Of a stretch of DNA of 64,000 nt, positions 51,254 to 60,409 are shown piece after piece (position 1 is the first letter of the stretch; each line of letters starts with the position of its first letter). A model generated the notes under the pieces. The model was not told where the DNA came from, searched no databases, and worked only from the letters and a program-made list of their open reading frames with translations. Origin of the DNA: Thioclava indica (GTDB lineage: Bacteria > Pseudomonadota > Alphaproteobacteria > Rhodobacterales > Rhodobacteraceae); assembly GCF_000714545.1 (NCBI RefSeq), contig NZ_AUNB01000018.1:124001-188000 (forward strand), in the 5' to 3' direction. The position numbers were made by a program, and so were the translations under genes.

Positions 51254-52575
51254 CCGATCTGTATGAGTCCCAGCGCGCGATGCGCAACATGCGCAAGGCC
51301 GCGATGCAGCGCGGGGTGATCGCGCTGCTTGATATCGGCACCTCTAAGATTGCCTGTCTCGTGCTGCGGTTCGACACCCCCGGTGGCACCGAGGGCGAAG
51401 GATCTTTGGCGGGACATGCGGCCGCGCGTGTGATCGGTGCGGCGACGACGCGTTCGCGGGGCGTGCGCTTTGGCGAGATCGACGCGATGGCGGAAACCGA
51501 GCGTGCCATTCGCACCGCCGTTCAGGCCGCGCAAAAGATGGCCAATACGCGTGTGGATCATGTGATTGCCTGTTTCTCGGGCGCCCAGCCGCGGTCCTAC
51601 GGAATCGAGGGCGCGATTGATCTGCAAGGCGAGACGGTTTCAGAGACCGATGTCGGGCGGGTGCTGGCAGCCTGCGAAATGCCCCCGATCGGGCATGGCC
51701 GCGAGGTGCTGCATGCCCAGCCAGTGAACTTTGCGCTTGATCATCGCACGGGCTTGGGCGATCCGCGCGGTCATGCGGGGTCGCGTCTGGCGGTCGATAT
51801 GCATCTGCTGACGGTCGAAGATACCGCGATCCAGAACCTGATTTACTGTATCCGGCGCTGCGATCTGGAACTCGCCGGAATTGCCAGCTCGGCCTATGTG
51901 TCGGGCGTGTCCAGCCTTGTCGAGGACGAGCAGGAACTGGGCGCGGCCTGTGTCGATATGGGCGGCGGCGCGACGGGCGTGTCGATTTTCATGAAAAAGC
52001 ACATGATCTATGGCGATGCGGTGCGGCTCGGGGGCGATCACGTCACTCGCGATATCGCCGCCGGGCTGCAAGTGCCGATGGCGGTGGCCGAGCGGATCAA
52101 GACGTTCCACGGCGGCGTGCATGCAACGGGCATGGATGATCGCGAGATGATCGAGTTGGGCGGAGAGTCCGGCGATTGGGAAAAAGACCGCCGCCAGATC
52201 AGCCGCGCCGAGTTGATCGGTATCATGCGCCCGCGCGTTGAGGAGATCCTTGAGGATGTGCGCGCGATCCTTGATGCCGCTGGCTTCGAACATTTGCCCA
52301 GCCAACAGATCGTGCTGACAGGCGGGGCAAGCCAGATTCCGGGTCTTGACGGGTTGGCAGCGCGGATATTGGGCCAGAATGTGCGTCTTGGCCGCCCGAT
52401 GCGGGTGCAGGGCTTGCCACAGGCCGCGACGGGATCGGGATTTTCCTCGGTGGTGGGCTTGGCGCTGTTTGCGGCCCATCCCCAAGATGAATGGTGGGAT
52501 TTCGAATTGCCCCCCGAAACGATGGGCGGGCGCTCGATTCGTCGGGCGATCCGTTGGTTCCGTGATAATTGGTGA
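51250..52575 (+). CDS. ftsA: Cell division protein FtsA
   Basis: Actin-like ATPase that anchors FtsZ to the membrane. 441 residues, starting in the 4-bp overlap with ftsQ. The phosphate-binding motifs are IALLDIGTSKIACLV and AACVDMGGGATGVSIF, with IVLTGGASQIPGLDGLA later. The C-terminal amphipathic helix for membrane attachment is visible at the end (GRSIRRAIRWFRDNW). A 267-bp gap separates it from ftsZ, larger than any gap in the preceding run, so ftsZ probably has its own promoter. Confidence 0.96.
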   Translation: MTDLYESQRAMRNMRKAAMQRGVIALLDIGTSKIACLVLRFDTPGGTEGEGSLAGHAAARVIGAATTRSRGVRFGEIDAMAETERAIRTAVQAAQKMANTRVDHVIACFSGAQPRSYGIEGAIDLQGETVSETDVGRVLAACEMPPIGHGREVLHAQPVNFALDHRTGLGDPRGHAGSRLAVDMHLLTVEDTAIQNLIYCIRRCDLELAGIASSAYVSGVSSLVEDEQELGAACVDMGGGATGVSIFMKKHMIYGDAVRLGGDHVTRDIAAGLQVPMAVAERIKTFHGGVHATGMDDREMIELGGESGDWEKDRRQISRAELIGIMRPRVEEILEDVRAILDAAGFEHLPSQQIVLTGGASQIPGLDGLAARILGQNVRLGRPMRVQGLPQAATGSGFSSVVGLALFAAHPQDEWWDFELPPETMGGRSIRRAIRWFRDNW

Positions 52576-52659
52576 AATGTTGAAAAAGTGATAGTTTAGG
52601 AGAAGCGCGCGCGAGCATCATTTATCTGATGTTACGCAGGGGCAGCAGAGTGCCTGCAA

Positions 52660-52842
52660 GAATCCACTATATTCAGCGCAATACGCGAAATACCGCTTGT
52701 CACGCAAAAGAGAACTCCAGATTTTGTGTCTCGGAGTAAGTTTTTGCGTGACGTTTAGGTGATTCATAGCTAAATTCAGTCTAATTTCTATTCATTACGG
52801 TCTGGGACAGGGCCGGGCAGCAGCAACAGGCGGATAAACCAC
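52660..52842 (+). promoter_or_regulatory. ftsZ upstream regulatory region: 11-bp inverted repeat and GANTC sites
   Basis: GTCACGCAAAA (52699-52709) and its exact complement TTTTGCGTGAC (52742-52752) lie 32 bp apart. GANTC, the CcrM methylation site of alphaproteobacteria, occurs at 52660, 52761 and, just inside ftsZ, 52851. No gene is present in the 267-bp ftsA-ftsZ gap. Confidence 0.55.
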
Positions 52843-54600
52843 ATGACGTTGAATCTCATGATGTCAGAGCATCAGGACCTCAAGCCTCGGATCACTGTTT
52901 TCGGTGTTGGCGGCGCAGGCGGCAACGCGGTCAATAATATGATCGAACAGCAGTTGGAGGGCGTGGAGTTCGTGGTCGCGAATACCGACGCACAAGCGCT
53001 TCAACAGTCGAAGTCGGAAGCCCGCGTGCAGATGGGCGTCAAGGCCACCGAAGGTTTGGGTGCAGGCGCACGCCCCTCGGTTGGCGCTGCCGCTGCGGAA
53101 GAAAGCATCGAGACAATCGTCGATCATCTCGCAGGCGCGCACATGTGCTTTATCACCGCCGGAATGGGTGGTGGCACGGGCACCGGGGCCGCTCCGATCA
53201 TCGCGCAAGCTGCGCGCGAATTGGGTGTGCTGACCGTGGGCGTCGTGACCAAGCCGTTCCAGTTTGAGGGCTCCAAGCGGATGCGTCAGGCCGAAGAGGG
53301 CCTTGAGGCGCTGCAAAAGGTCGTCGACACGCTGATCATCATTCCCAACCAGAACCTGTTCCGTCTGGCGAATGAAAAGACCACCTTTACCGAAGCCTTC
53401 GCGCTGGCCGATGACGTTCTGTATCAGGGCGTTAAAGGTGTGACCGACCTGATGGTGCGTCCCGGCCTGATCAACCTTGATTTTGCCGATGTGCGCGCCG
53501 TGATGGACGAGATGGGCAAAGCCATGATGGGCACGGGCGAGGCGGATGGCGATGATCGCGCTGTTCAGGCCGCGGAAAAGGCCATCGCGAACCCGCTGCT
53601 CGACGAGATTTCGCTCGCTGGCGCGAAAGGCGTGCTGATCAACATCACCGGCGGCTACGATCTGACCCTGTTCGAACTGGACGAGGCGGCAAACCGGATC
53701 CGCGAAGAGGTCGATCCCGAAGCCAATATCATTGTCGGCTCGACGCTGGACCCGGATATGGCTGGCTCGATGCGCGTGTCGGTGGTTGCCACCGGTATTG
53801 ATGCTGTCGTTGCGACCAATGACATCCCGGTGCCGCGCCGTTCGATGGCTGAGCCGCTGAAACCGGCTGCAGAAGCCGTCGAAGCTGCGACCCATCACAC
53901 CGAAGATTACGCGCCCCAGCCCGCATCCCAGCCGCAAGCGCAGCAAGCTGCAGCTTCGCTTTCGGTGACCTCGGCTCAGCCCGCGCAGCGCACCGCGCCG
54001 CAACCGGCACCGCAAGCACATCAGGCGGCACCGCAACCCGCTCCGCAAGCGCGTCAACCCGCGCCGCAGCCGCAGCAGGCGAATGATCGCACGCTGTTTG
54101 ATGCCCCTGCTGCGCGTGCTCCGGCCCCCCAACAGGCTGCGGACGATCTGCCGCCCCCCGCCTATAGCGCCCCGCGTGAACCCCAGCCCGACCTTTACGT
54201 CGAGGATGAGGCTCAGGGCTATGTCGCCCCGCGTCCGCGCCAGCCCGGCACGCCGTCCCCCGAGGCGCTGCGTCGTCTTGAAGCGGCTGTTGGCAAAGCG
54301 CCCGCAGCACAGCGCCCGATGGCAGCAACGCGTCCCGCGCACGCCCAAGAGGCCCCCCAACCGCAGGCCGAAAAGCCGCGTTTCGGGATCAACTCGCTGA
54401 TCAACCGGATGACCGGTCACAGCGGTGAGGGTCAAGGCGCGCATCCCCAGCACGCCCAGCCTCAGCACGCCCAGCCGCAGGCCGCGCCGCGCGCACAAGC
54501 GCCGGTACAACAACCCCGCGCTGAGGTCTATGACGACGAGCAAACCGACGAACAGGATCGCGTTGAGATCCCCGCTTTCCTGCGTCGCCAGGCAAACTAA
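52843..54600 (+). CDS. ftsZ: Cell division protein FtsZ with extended linker
   Basis: Tubulin-like GTPase that forms the Z ring. 585 residues, longer than E. coli FtsZ (383), because of a roughly 250-residue Gln/Pro/Ala-rich linker (about 335-570). The GTPase core shows [29 protein letters not shown] (tubulin signature, about 107-120), [20 protein letters not shown] and DFADVRAVM. The conserved C-terminal peptide [11 protein letters not shown], which binds FtsA and other partners, ends the protein. An alternative [17 protein letters not shown], lies seven codons in. A strong terminator follows. Confidence 0.97.
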   Translation: MTLNLMMSEHQDLKPRITVFGVGGAGGNAVNNMIEQQLEGVEFVVANTDAQALQQSKSEARVQMGVKATEGLGAGARPSVGAAAAEESIETIVDHLAGAHMCFITAGMGGGTGTGAAPIIAQAARELGVLTVGVVTKPFQFEGSKRMRQAEEGLEALQKVVDTLIIIPNQNLFRLANEKTTFTEAFALADDVLYQGVKGVTDLMVRPGLINLDFADVRAVMDEMGKAMMGTGEADGDDRAVQAAEKAIANPLLDEISLAGAKGVLINITGGYDLTLFELDEAANRIREEVDPEANIIVGSTLDPDMAGSMRVSVVATGIDAVVATNDIPVPRRSMAEPLKPAAEAVEAATHHTEDYAPQPASQPQAQQAAASLSVTSAQPAQRTAPQPAPQAHQAAPQPAPQARQPAPQPQQANDRTLFDAPAARAPAPQQAADDLPPPAYSAPREPQPDLYVEDEAQGYVAPRPRQPGTPSPEALRRLEAAVGKAPAAQRPMAATRPAHAQEAPQPQAEKPRFGINSLINRMTGHSGEGQGAHPQHAQPQHAQPQAAPRAQAPVQQPRAEVYDDEQTDEQDRVEIPAFLRRQAN

Positions 54601-54630
54601 GAAAAAAACGTTATCACAAAACTGTAATGG

Positions 54631-54655
54631 GGGCCGGAGTTTTCCGGCCCTTTTT
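54631..54655 (+). terminator. ftsZ terminator
   Basis: A perfect 8-bp stem, GGGCCGGA (54631-54638)/TCCGGCCC (54643-54650), with a GTTT loop, is followed by TTTTT, 30 bp after the ftsZ stop. It separates ftsZ from lpxC. Confidence 0.9.
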
Positions 54656-54832
54656 CTATTCATATCAGGGCCTTATGCCGCGTTAGGCGGTGTTTTGCCC
54701 GACGTGTGCGCCATTGTTTCACTCCGTTACAAAGAGTGAGTTGAGATGCGCTGACCATCTGACTAACTGAGACTGCGGTACAGAGAGTTGATATTCCGTT
54801 ACCGCCAAAGATAAAAGTCGTGAGGTCACACC

Positions 54833-55753
54833 GTGCAAACCACTCTTGCCAGAACCGTTAGCTTTTCGGGCGTTGGGCTCCATTCCGGGGCGCCGGTAGA
54901 AATGCGTGTGCATCCCGCGCCTGCGGGCAATGGCATTGTGTTTCGCCGCACCGATGTAACCGGTGTGAACCCGCGTATCGCTGCGCTGTGGAGCAATGTT
55001 CCCGCCGCACAGCTTTGCACGAAAATCGAAAATGCCGATGGCGTTCAGGTTTCCACGATCGAACATGTGATGGCCGCGCTGGTCGGCTCGGGCGTGCATA
55101 ATGCGCTGGTCGAAATCGACGGTCCCGAAGTGCCGATCCTTGATGGTTCCGCGGCCCCTTTCGTCGCGGCGTTCTGCGAGGCGGGCTTGCGCAACCTGAA
55201 TGGCGCGATGCGCGCGATCCGCGTTCTCAAGCGTATCGAAGTGCGCGAGGGCGCTGCGGTGGCGCGTCTTGACCCTGCCGCTGCGCTTGAAATCGACTTT
55301 CACATTGATTTCAGCGACGCCGCGATTGGCATTCAGCATAAGACATTGAAGATGTCGAACGGGGCGTTCGTGCGCGAGCTGATGGATAGCCGCACGTTCT
55401 GCCGTCGCTCTGATGTCGAAATGATGCAGGCCAATGGTCTGGCCCTTGGCGGCACCTATGAAAACGCGGTCGTGATCGAAGGCGATCAAGTCCTTAGCCC
55501 CGGTGGTTTGCGCCATGCCGACGAGGCCGTGCGTCACAAGATGCTGGATGCGCTGGGGGATCTTGCGCTGGCGGGCGCGCCGATTCTGGGGCGTTACACC
55601 GGCACGCGTTCGGGCCATGCGCTGACGAACAAATTGCTGCGCGCCTTGTTCGCCGATCCCACCGCTTGGACGTGGGAGGAGTGTTCGGACGCGCAGTCCT
55701 ACGCTTTGCCCGGCGCGGGTGTTTGCCCTGCAAAAGCACTGGTTTCGGCCTAA
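54833..55753 (+). CDS. lpxC: UDP-3-O-acyl-N-acetylglucosamine deacetylase
   Basis: Zinc deacetylase, the committed step of lipid A synthesis. 306 residues from a GTG at 54833, which follows GAGGTCAC; no in-frame ATG gives the family N-terminus MQTTLARTVSFSGVGLHSGA. Zinc ligands are His in STIEHVMAAL and the pair in VRHKMLDALGDLAL; PILDGSAAPF and SRTFCRR are also typical. It has its own 230-bp upstream region behind the ftsZ terminator, though the gene order ftsZ-lpxC is conserved. bamD follows after 181 bp. Confidence 0.96.
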   Translation: MQTTLARTVSFSGVGLHSGAPVEMRVHPAPAGNGIVFRRTDVTGVNPRIAALWSNVPAAQLCTKIENADGVQVSTIEHVMAALVGSGVHNALVEIDGPEVPILDGSAAPFVAAFCEAGLRNLNGAMRAIRVLKRIEVREGAAVARLDPAAALEIDFHIDFSDAAIGIQHKTLKMSNGAFVRELMDSRTFCRRSDVEMMQANGLALGGTYENAVVIEGDQVLSPGGLRHADEAVRHKMLDALGDLALAGAPILGRYTGTRSGHALTNKLLRALFADPTAWTWEECSDAQSYALPGAGVCPAKALVSA

Positions 55754-55934
55754 TTTGCGCAGCTCCGGGTGAACAGGTTTGTCACGTAACGCAAGCTTGG
55801 GCAAAAAGGCAGCAAAGGCATTTTGCGCCCCGGATTTTTCTGTGCTAGGACAACCCAAACCCCCCGCGCGAAGCGGGTGTCAGGATACGGGTCCGGGGCC
55901 TTTCCCCCGGTAGTTAAGAGGATTGGGGCAGGGC

Positions 55935-56783
55935 ATGGGGCGCGGCAAAACAGCGGCAGCGAAACTCGGGGCTCTTGGTCTTGTGACCGTTTTGGCCGCG
56001 TGCGGTGCAAATCAAAAGGAAATACCCAACCTTGAGAATTTCACGGCGCAACAAATTTACGAGCGCGGCGAATATGAGTTGGAGGTCGGCAATCCGCGCC
56101 GCCCCGCCGATGCGCTGAAATATTTCTCTGAGGTCGAGCGTCTTTACCCTTATTCGCAATGGGCCAAGCGCGCGCTGATCATGGAGGCCTACGCCCAGCA
56201 CCGTGCCAAGAAATACGAAGAGGCGCGCGCCTCGGCGCAGCGTTTCCTTGATACCTACCCGGGCGATGAAGATGCGGCCTATGCGCAATATCTTCTGGCG
56301 CTGTCTTATTACGACCAAATCGACGAGGTGGGCCGCGATCAGGGTCTGACCTATCAGGCGCTGCAGGCGCTGCGCGATGTGATCGAGAAATATCCGGACT
56401 CGGAATATGCGCAGCCCGCGATTTTGAAATTCGATCTCGCGTTCGACCATCTGGCCGGAAAAGAGATGGAGATCGGGCGTTATTACCTCAAGCGGGGCAA
56501 TTACACCGCCGCGATCAACCGCTTCCGCGTTGTCGTTGAGCAGTTCCAGACCACCGCGCACACGCCCGAGGCGCTGGAGCGTCTGGTCGAAGCCTATCTT
56601 GCCCTTGGCATCAACGACCAAGCCCAGACTGCGGGCGCGATCTTGGGGCACAATTTCCAATCCTCGCCTTTCTACCAAGACGCTTATAACCTATTGGCGA
56701 AAAAGGGCCTCAAGCCCGAAGCCAAGGGTGATGGCTGGCTGGCAAAGGTGTATCGTCAGGTGATCAAGGGCGAATGGCTCTGA
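55935..56783 (+). CDS. bamD: Outer-membrane assembly lipoprotein BamD
   Basis: 282 residues from the ATG at 55935. The lipoprotein signal ends in the lipobox VLAAC (Cys23). Several TPR repeats follow, as in BamD/ComL: YERGEYELEVGNPRRPADAL, RALIMEAYAQHRAKKYEEAR and YALQALRDVIEKYPDSEYAQ-like segments. BamD recruits beta-barrel proteins to BamA at the inner face of the outer membrane. The 181-bp region before it contains GC-rich hairpins but no gene. recN follows after 21 bp. Confidence 0.94.
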   Translation: MGRGKTAAAKLGALGLVTVLAACGANQKEIPNLENFTAQQIYERGEYELEVGNPRRPADALKYFSEVERLYPYSQWAKRALIMEAYAQHRAKKYEEARASAQRFLDTYPGDEDAAYAQYLLALSYYDQIDEVGRDQGLTYQALQALRDVIEKYPDSEYAQPAILKFDLAFDHLAGKEMEIGRYYLKRGNYTAAINRFRVVVEQFQTTAHTPEALERLVEAYLALGINDQAQTAGAILGHNFQSSPFYQDAYNLLAKKGLKPEAKGDGWLAKVYRQVIKGEWL

Positions 56784-56804
56784 TCGCATGCGGGGCTGGC
56801 TGAC

Positions 56805-58454
56805 ATGCTGCGTTCGCTGGATATCCACAACATCTTGATTATAGACCGGCTCGAACTCAGTTTCGGGGCCGGTCTTAACGTGCTGACGGGGGAAACCGGC
56901 GCTGGCAAGTCGATTTTGCTCGACTGTCTGGGCTTTGTGCTGGGCTGGCGCGGGCGGGCGGAACTGGTGCGTCAAGGGGCCGATCAGGGTGAGGTGACGG
57001 CGGTGTTCGAAGTGCCGCCCTCCCATCCGGTGCGCGCAATCCTGACCGAGGCCGGTCTGCCCTGCGAGGATGAGCTGATCTTGCGCCGCGTCAACGCGCG
57101 CGATGGCCGCAAGACTGCCTGGGTCAATGACCGGCGTGCCAGTGGCGATGTGTTGCGCCAGATTTCGGCCTCGCTGGTGGAATTGCACGGGCAGCAAGAT
57201 GATGGTGGTTTGCTCAATGAGCGCGGCCACCGCGCGTTGCTCGATCTGTTCGCCGATCACCCCAAACGTCTTGCCGCGACCCGCGAGGCGTGGAAAGCGC
57301 GCTCATCCGCCCAGCGCAAGCTGGACGCCGCGCGCGCCGATCTCGAGGCCGTGCGCCTTGAGGAAGATTTCCTGCGCCACGCGGTCAAGGAACTGGACGC
57401 GCTTGACCCGCAACCCGGCGAAGAGGGCGCGTTGGACACCCAGCGCCGCCTGATGCAGGGCGCTGCGAAAATTCGTGAGGATGTGTCCAAGGCCGCGCAG
57501 GCTTTGGGCCCCGAGGGGGCAGAGGGCGCGATGCGCGATGCCGATCGCTGGCTGCAAGGGGCCGCCGCGCGGGCCGAGGGGCGTCTGGATGGCCCGCTGG
57601 AAACGCTGGAACGCGCGTTGCTGGAATTGGGCGATGCGTTGCAGGGCGTCGAGGGCGCGCTGGATGCGCTTGATTTTGATCCCCGCGCGTTAGAGGCCTG
57701 TGAGGAACGCCTGTTTGAAATCCGCGCTCAGGCGCGCAAGCATGGCGTTTTGGCCGATGACTTGGGCGAGTTTGCCAGCGGTTTGCGTGACAAGCTGGCC
57801 GCGCTGGATGCGGGGGCCGAGGGGATCGAGGATCTTGAGGTCGAGCTTGCACGCGCAGGTGCCGAGTTTGAACGCGCCTCAAGTGAGCTGAGCAAAGCGC
57901 GCGTGGCAGCAGCGACCCGGCTTGATGCGGCAATGGCGGGCGAACTGGCGCCGCTCAAAATGGAGCGCGCGGTCTTTGAAACTCATATCACGCCGGGCGA
58001 TCCCGGTCCTGACGGGCGCGATTGGGTGGCCTTTACGGTCGCCACGAACCCCGGCGCGCCTGCGGGGCCACTGAACAAAATCGCCTCGGGTGGCGAACTG
58101 TCGCGGTTCCTGCTGGCGCTCAAGGTGGTGCTATCGCGCGGGGCCGATGCGCTGACGTTGATTTTCGACGAAATTGATCGCGGTGTTGGCGGCGCGACAG
58201 CGGATGCGGTGGGCCGCAGGCTGGCGAAACTGGCCGAGGGTGCGCAGGTTCTTGTCGTCACCCATTCGCCGCAAGTCGCTGCGCGCGGGGCCACCCATTT
58301 CCGCGTTGCGAAATCGGTAAGCGACGGGATGACCACGTCGCAAGTGCTGGCGCTGCCGGAATCCGAGCGCATCGACGAAATCGCGCGCATGATCGCGGGG
58401 GCCGAAGTTACCGACGCTGCGCGCGAGGCCGCAAAATCGCTGCTCGCGGGTTAG
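56805..58454 (+). CDS. recN: DNA repair protein RecN
   Basis: SMC-like ATPase acting in double-strand break repair. 549 residues, the family length. N-terminal Walker A GETGAGKSILLD (29-40), a long coiled-coil region in the middle with Arg/Ala/Glu-rich helices, then the ABC signature ASGGELSRFLLAL, Walker B LIFDEIDRGVGG and D-loop/His in THSPQVAARG. The MLRSLDIHNILIIDRLELSF start is typical. No LexA box was recognised in the short 21-bp gap; it most likely shares the bamD transcript. It converges with the NTF2-like gene. Confidence 0.96.
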   Translation: MLRSLDIHNILIIDRLELSFGAGLNVLTGETGAGKSILLDCLGFVLGWRGRAELVRQGADQGEVTAVFEVPPSHPVRAILTEAGLPCEDELILRRVNARDGRKTAWVNDRRASGDVLRQISASLVELHGQQDDGGLLNERGHRALLDLFADHPKRLAATREAWKARSSAQRKLDAARADLEAVRLEEDFLRHAVKELDALDPQPGEEGALDTQRRLMQGAAKIREDVSKAAQALGPEGAEGAMRDADRWLQGAAARAEGRLDGPLETLERALLELGDALQGVEGALDALDFDPRALEACEERLFEIRAQARKHGVLADDLGEFASGLRDKLAALDAGAEGIEDLEVELARAGAEFERASSELSKARVAAATRLDAAMAGELAPLKMERAVFETHITPGDPGPDGRDWVAFTVATNPGAPAGPLNKIASGGELSRFLLALKVVLSRGADALTLIFDEIDRGVGGATADAVGRRLAKLAEGAQVLVVTHSPQVAARGATHFRVAKSVSDGMTTSQVLALPESERIDEIARMIAGAEVTDAAREAAKSLLAG

Positions 58455-58461
58455 CGGTTTC

Positions 58462-58857
58462 TCAGGCTGCGGGTTCCACCACGAACTGCGCCGAGACGAT
58501 CTCCCAGCCAGCCTCCGAACGCTCCATCGTCGCGGCAAAAACCGCGCCAACGCGCCCCGCATCCGAGCCATCGGGATGCACAATTCCCGACAGCACAAAG
58601 CGTTGCAGCACGACGCAAGCCCGCTCTCCGACAGGGCGCAGCTTGCTCCGCCCCGTCACAAGGCGCGCACGCGCAAACGCGCCGCTCAGTTCGCCTGCAA
58701 GCAGTTCGGTGATTTCCTCACGTCCGGTCGCCGCGCCGCCCGTCAGCGATAGGAAATCAGCGTCTTTGGCGAAATACCCCGCCAGCGTAAGCGCATCGCG
58801 TGCGCCCCATGCGCGGGCAAAGGCGCGCGGAAAATCCTCTGGCGTCTCAAAGCTCAT
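58462..58857 (-). CDS. SnoaL/NTF2-like (DUF4440-type) small protein
   Basis: 131 residues. The cone-shaped NTF2-like fold is suggested by FARAWGARDALTLAGYFAKDAD, FLSLTGGAATGREEITELLA and the C-terminal strand WEIVSAQFVVEPA, the usual pattern of SgcJ/EcaC-type proteins. The pocket size and lack of clear catalytic residues give no substrate. Its start ATG overlaps the stop of the GlcD-like gene (ATGA), so it is the second gene of a minus-strand pair. Confidence 0.72.
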   Translation of the reverse strand: MSFETPEDFPRAFARAWGARDALTLAGYFAKDADFLSLTGGAATGREEITELLAGELSGAFARARLVTGRSKLRPVGERACVVLQRFVLSGIVHPDGSDAGRVGAVFAATMERSEAGWEIVSAQFVVEPAA

Positions 58858-60230
58858 GGTTTTTGCTCCACCAGTTTGCCGGGGTTGAGAATGTTTTGCG
58901 GATCAAGCGCAGCCTTAAGCGTGCCCATCACATCCCAGCCCGCCCCGTGCTCGTCGCGCATGTAGCCGATCTTGCCCATGCCGATGCCATGCTCGCCCGT
59001 CACGGTGCCGCCCATCTCCAGCGAGCGCTTGGCCATCTTGCCCGCCACGGATTTGGCGCGTTTGAACTCGTCCTTGTCGTCGGGGTCCAGCAGCATCACC
59101 GAGTGGAAATTGCCATCCCCGACATGGCCGACAATCGGCCCGATCAGCTTTGCCGCTGCGATTTCTGCGGTCATTTCCGCCACGGCCTCGGCCAGACGCG
59201 AGATCGGCACGCAAATATCGGTCACCAGCCCCATGCAGCCGGGGCGATGCGCGATCGAGGCCGGATAGGCACCGTGCCGCATCCGCCAAAGCTTGTTGCG
59301 ATCTTCCGTCGTGGTGGCCCATTGAAAGTCGGCGCCGCCCATATCCGCCACGACCTCGCCAAAGCGTTCTGACGCCTCGGCCACCGCCGCGTCCGAGCCG
59401 TGAAACTCGATCATCAGATGCGGCTTGTGCGGGAAATCCGTGCCATTCGCCTCGTTGAAAATCTCGGCCGTCAGCGCGTCGACAAATTCGATCCGCGCCA
59501 TCGGGATGCCCATCTGGATCGTCAGTTGTACGGTTTCGACCGCCGCCTCCAGCGTATCGAACGCACAGACGGCAGATGAGATCGCCTCGGGCTGGCCATG
59601 CAGGCGCAGCGTCAGTTCAGTGATGATCCCGAGCGTGCCCTCAGAGCCCACCATCAGCGCGGTCAGATCATAGCCCGCAGCCGATTTCTTGGCGCGTGAT
59701 CCCGTGCGAATGATGCGCCCATCCGCCAGTACGACCTCTAGCGCGGCCACATTATCGCGCATTGACCCGTAGCGCACGGTCGTGGTGCCGCTTGCGCGCG
59801 TCGCCGCCATCCCGCCCAGCGAGGCATTCGCGCCCGGATCAACGGGGAAAAACAGCCCCGTCGCGCGCAGATCCTCGTTCAGCGCCTCGCGCGTCACGCC
59901 GGGCTGCACGCGCACCTGCATATCCGAATCCAGTACCTCAAGGACGCGGTTCATCCGGCTCAAATCCAGACTGATCCCGCCCTGCAGCGGCACCGCATGC
60001 CCTTCAAGCGAGGTGCCCGTGCCCCAAGGCGTGATCGCGACGCCATGCGCGGCGCAGATTTTCACCAGATCGGAAACCTCTTGCGTGGTTTCAGGATAGG
60101 CCACGGCATCGGGCGGGCTAAAGGGAAACCATGTTTCATTGCGCCCATGCTGATCGCAATCGCCCGGCGCGCGGCTCAACCTGTCGCCGAGCAGCGATTC
60201 GAGTGCGCTTAAAGCTTCGTTGAGTGCCAT
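58854..60230 (-). CDS. GlcD/DLD-type FAD-linked oxidase (D-lactate or 2-hydroxy-acid dehydrogenase)
   Basis: 458 residues. The PCMH-type FAD domain (about 38-215) shows ITPWGTGTSLEGHAVPLQGG, DPGANASLGGMAATRASGTT and YDLTALMVGSEGTLGIITEL. The C-terminal FAD-oxidase domain ends with the His/Asp loop GHVGDGNFHSVMLLDPDD and TVTGEHGIGMGK. Single-subunit members are cytochrome-dependent D-lactate dehydrogenases, and GlcD works with GlcE and GlcF; those partners are not here, so D-lactate dehydrogenase is the better guess. The gene is divergent from the MaoC-Pta fusion, with the two starts 179 bp apart. Confidence 0.9.
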   Translation of the reverse strand: MALNEALSALESLLGDRLSRAPGDCDQHGRNETWFPFSPPDAVAYPETTQEVSDLVKICAAHGVAITPWGTGTSLEGHAVPLQGGISLDLSRMNRVLEVLDSDMQVRVQPGVTREALNEDLRATGLFFPVDPGANASLGGMAATRASGTTTVRYGSMRDNVAALEVVLADGRIIRTGSRAKKSAAGYDLTALMVGSEGTLGIITELTLRLHGQPEAISSAVCAFDTLEAAVETVQLTIQMGIPMARIEFVDALTAEIFNEANGTDFPHKPHLMIEFHGSDAAVAEASERFGEVVADMGGADFQWATTTEDRNKLWRMRHGAYPASIAHRPGCMGLVTDICVPISRLAEAVAEMTAEIAAAKLIGPIVGHVGDGNFHSVMLLDPDDKDEFKRAKSVAGKMAKRSLEMGGTVTGEHGIGMGKIGYMRDEHGAGWDVMGTLKAALDPQNILNPGKLVEQKP

Positions 60231-60409
60231 CCCCGACCTCCTTCGTGCATCGTGCCTAGGTCTTAGGCGTCTGGGCCTTTGCAGGGAAGGGGGGACGCGA
60301 AATGTCGGCGGTTTTTGTCTCGGATCAAGGATTTGTCATCTGTTACGCGTTAGATGAAACCGATAGGCACAATAAAGATGCGCGCGCAGTAGATAGGCAG
60401 GAGACCTCG

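Noticed and set aside
52864-54663. 599-residue minus-strand frame opposite ftsZ
   Set aside because: It is the antisense of a highly conserved gene, runs through the ftsZ terminator, and its composition (Arg/Leu/Gly) is that of mirrored Gln/Ala/Pro codons.
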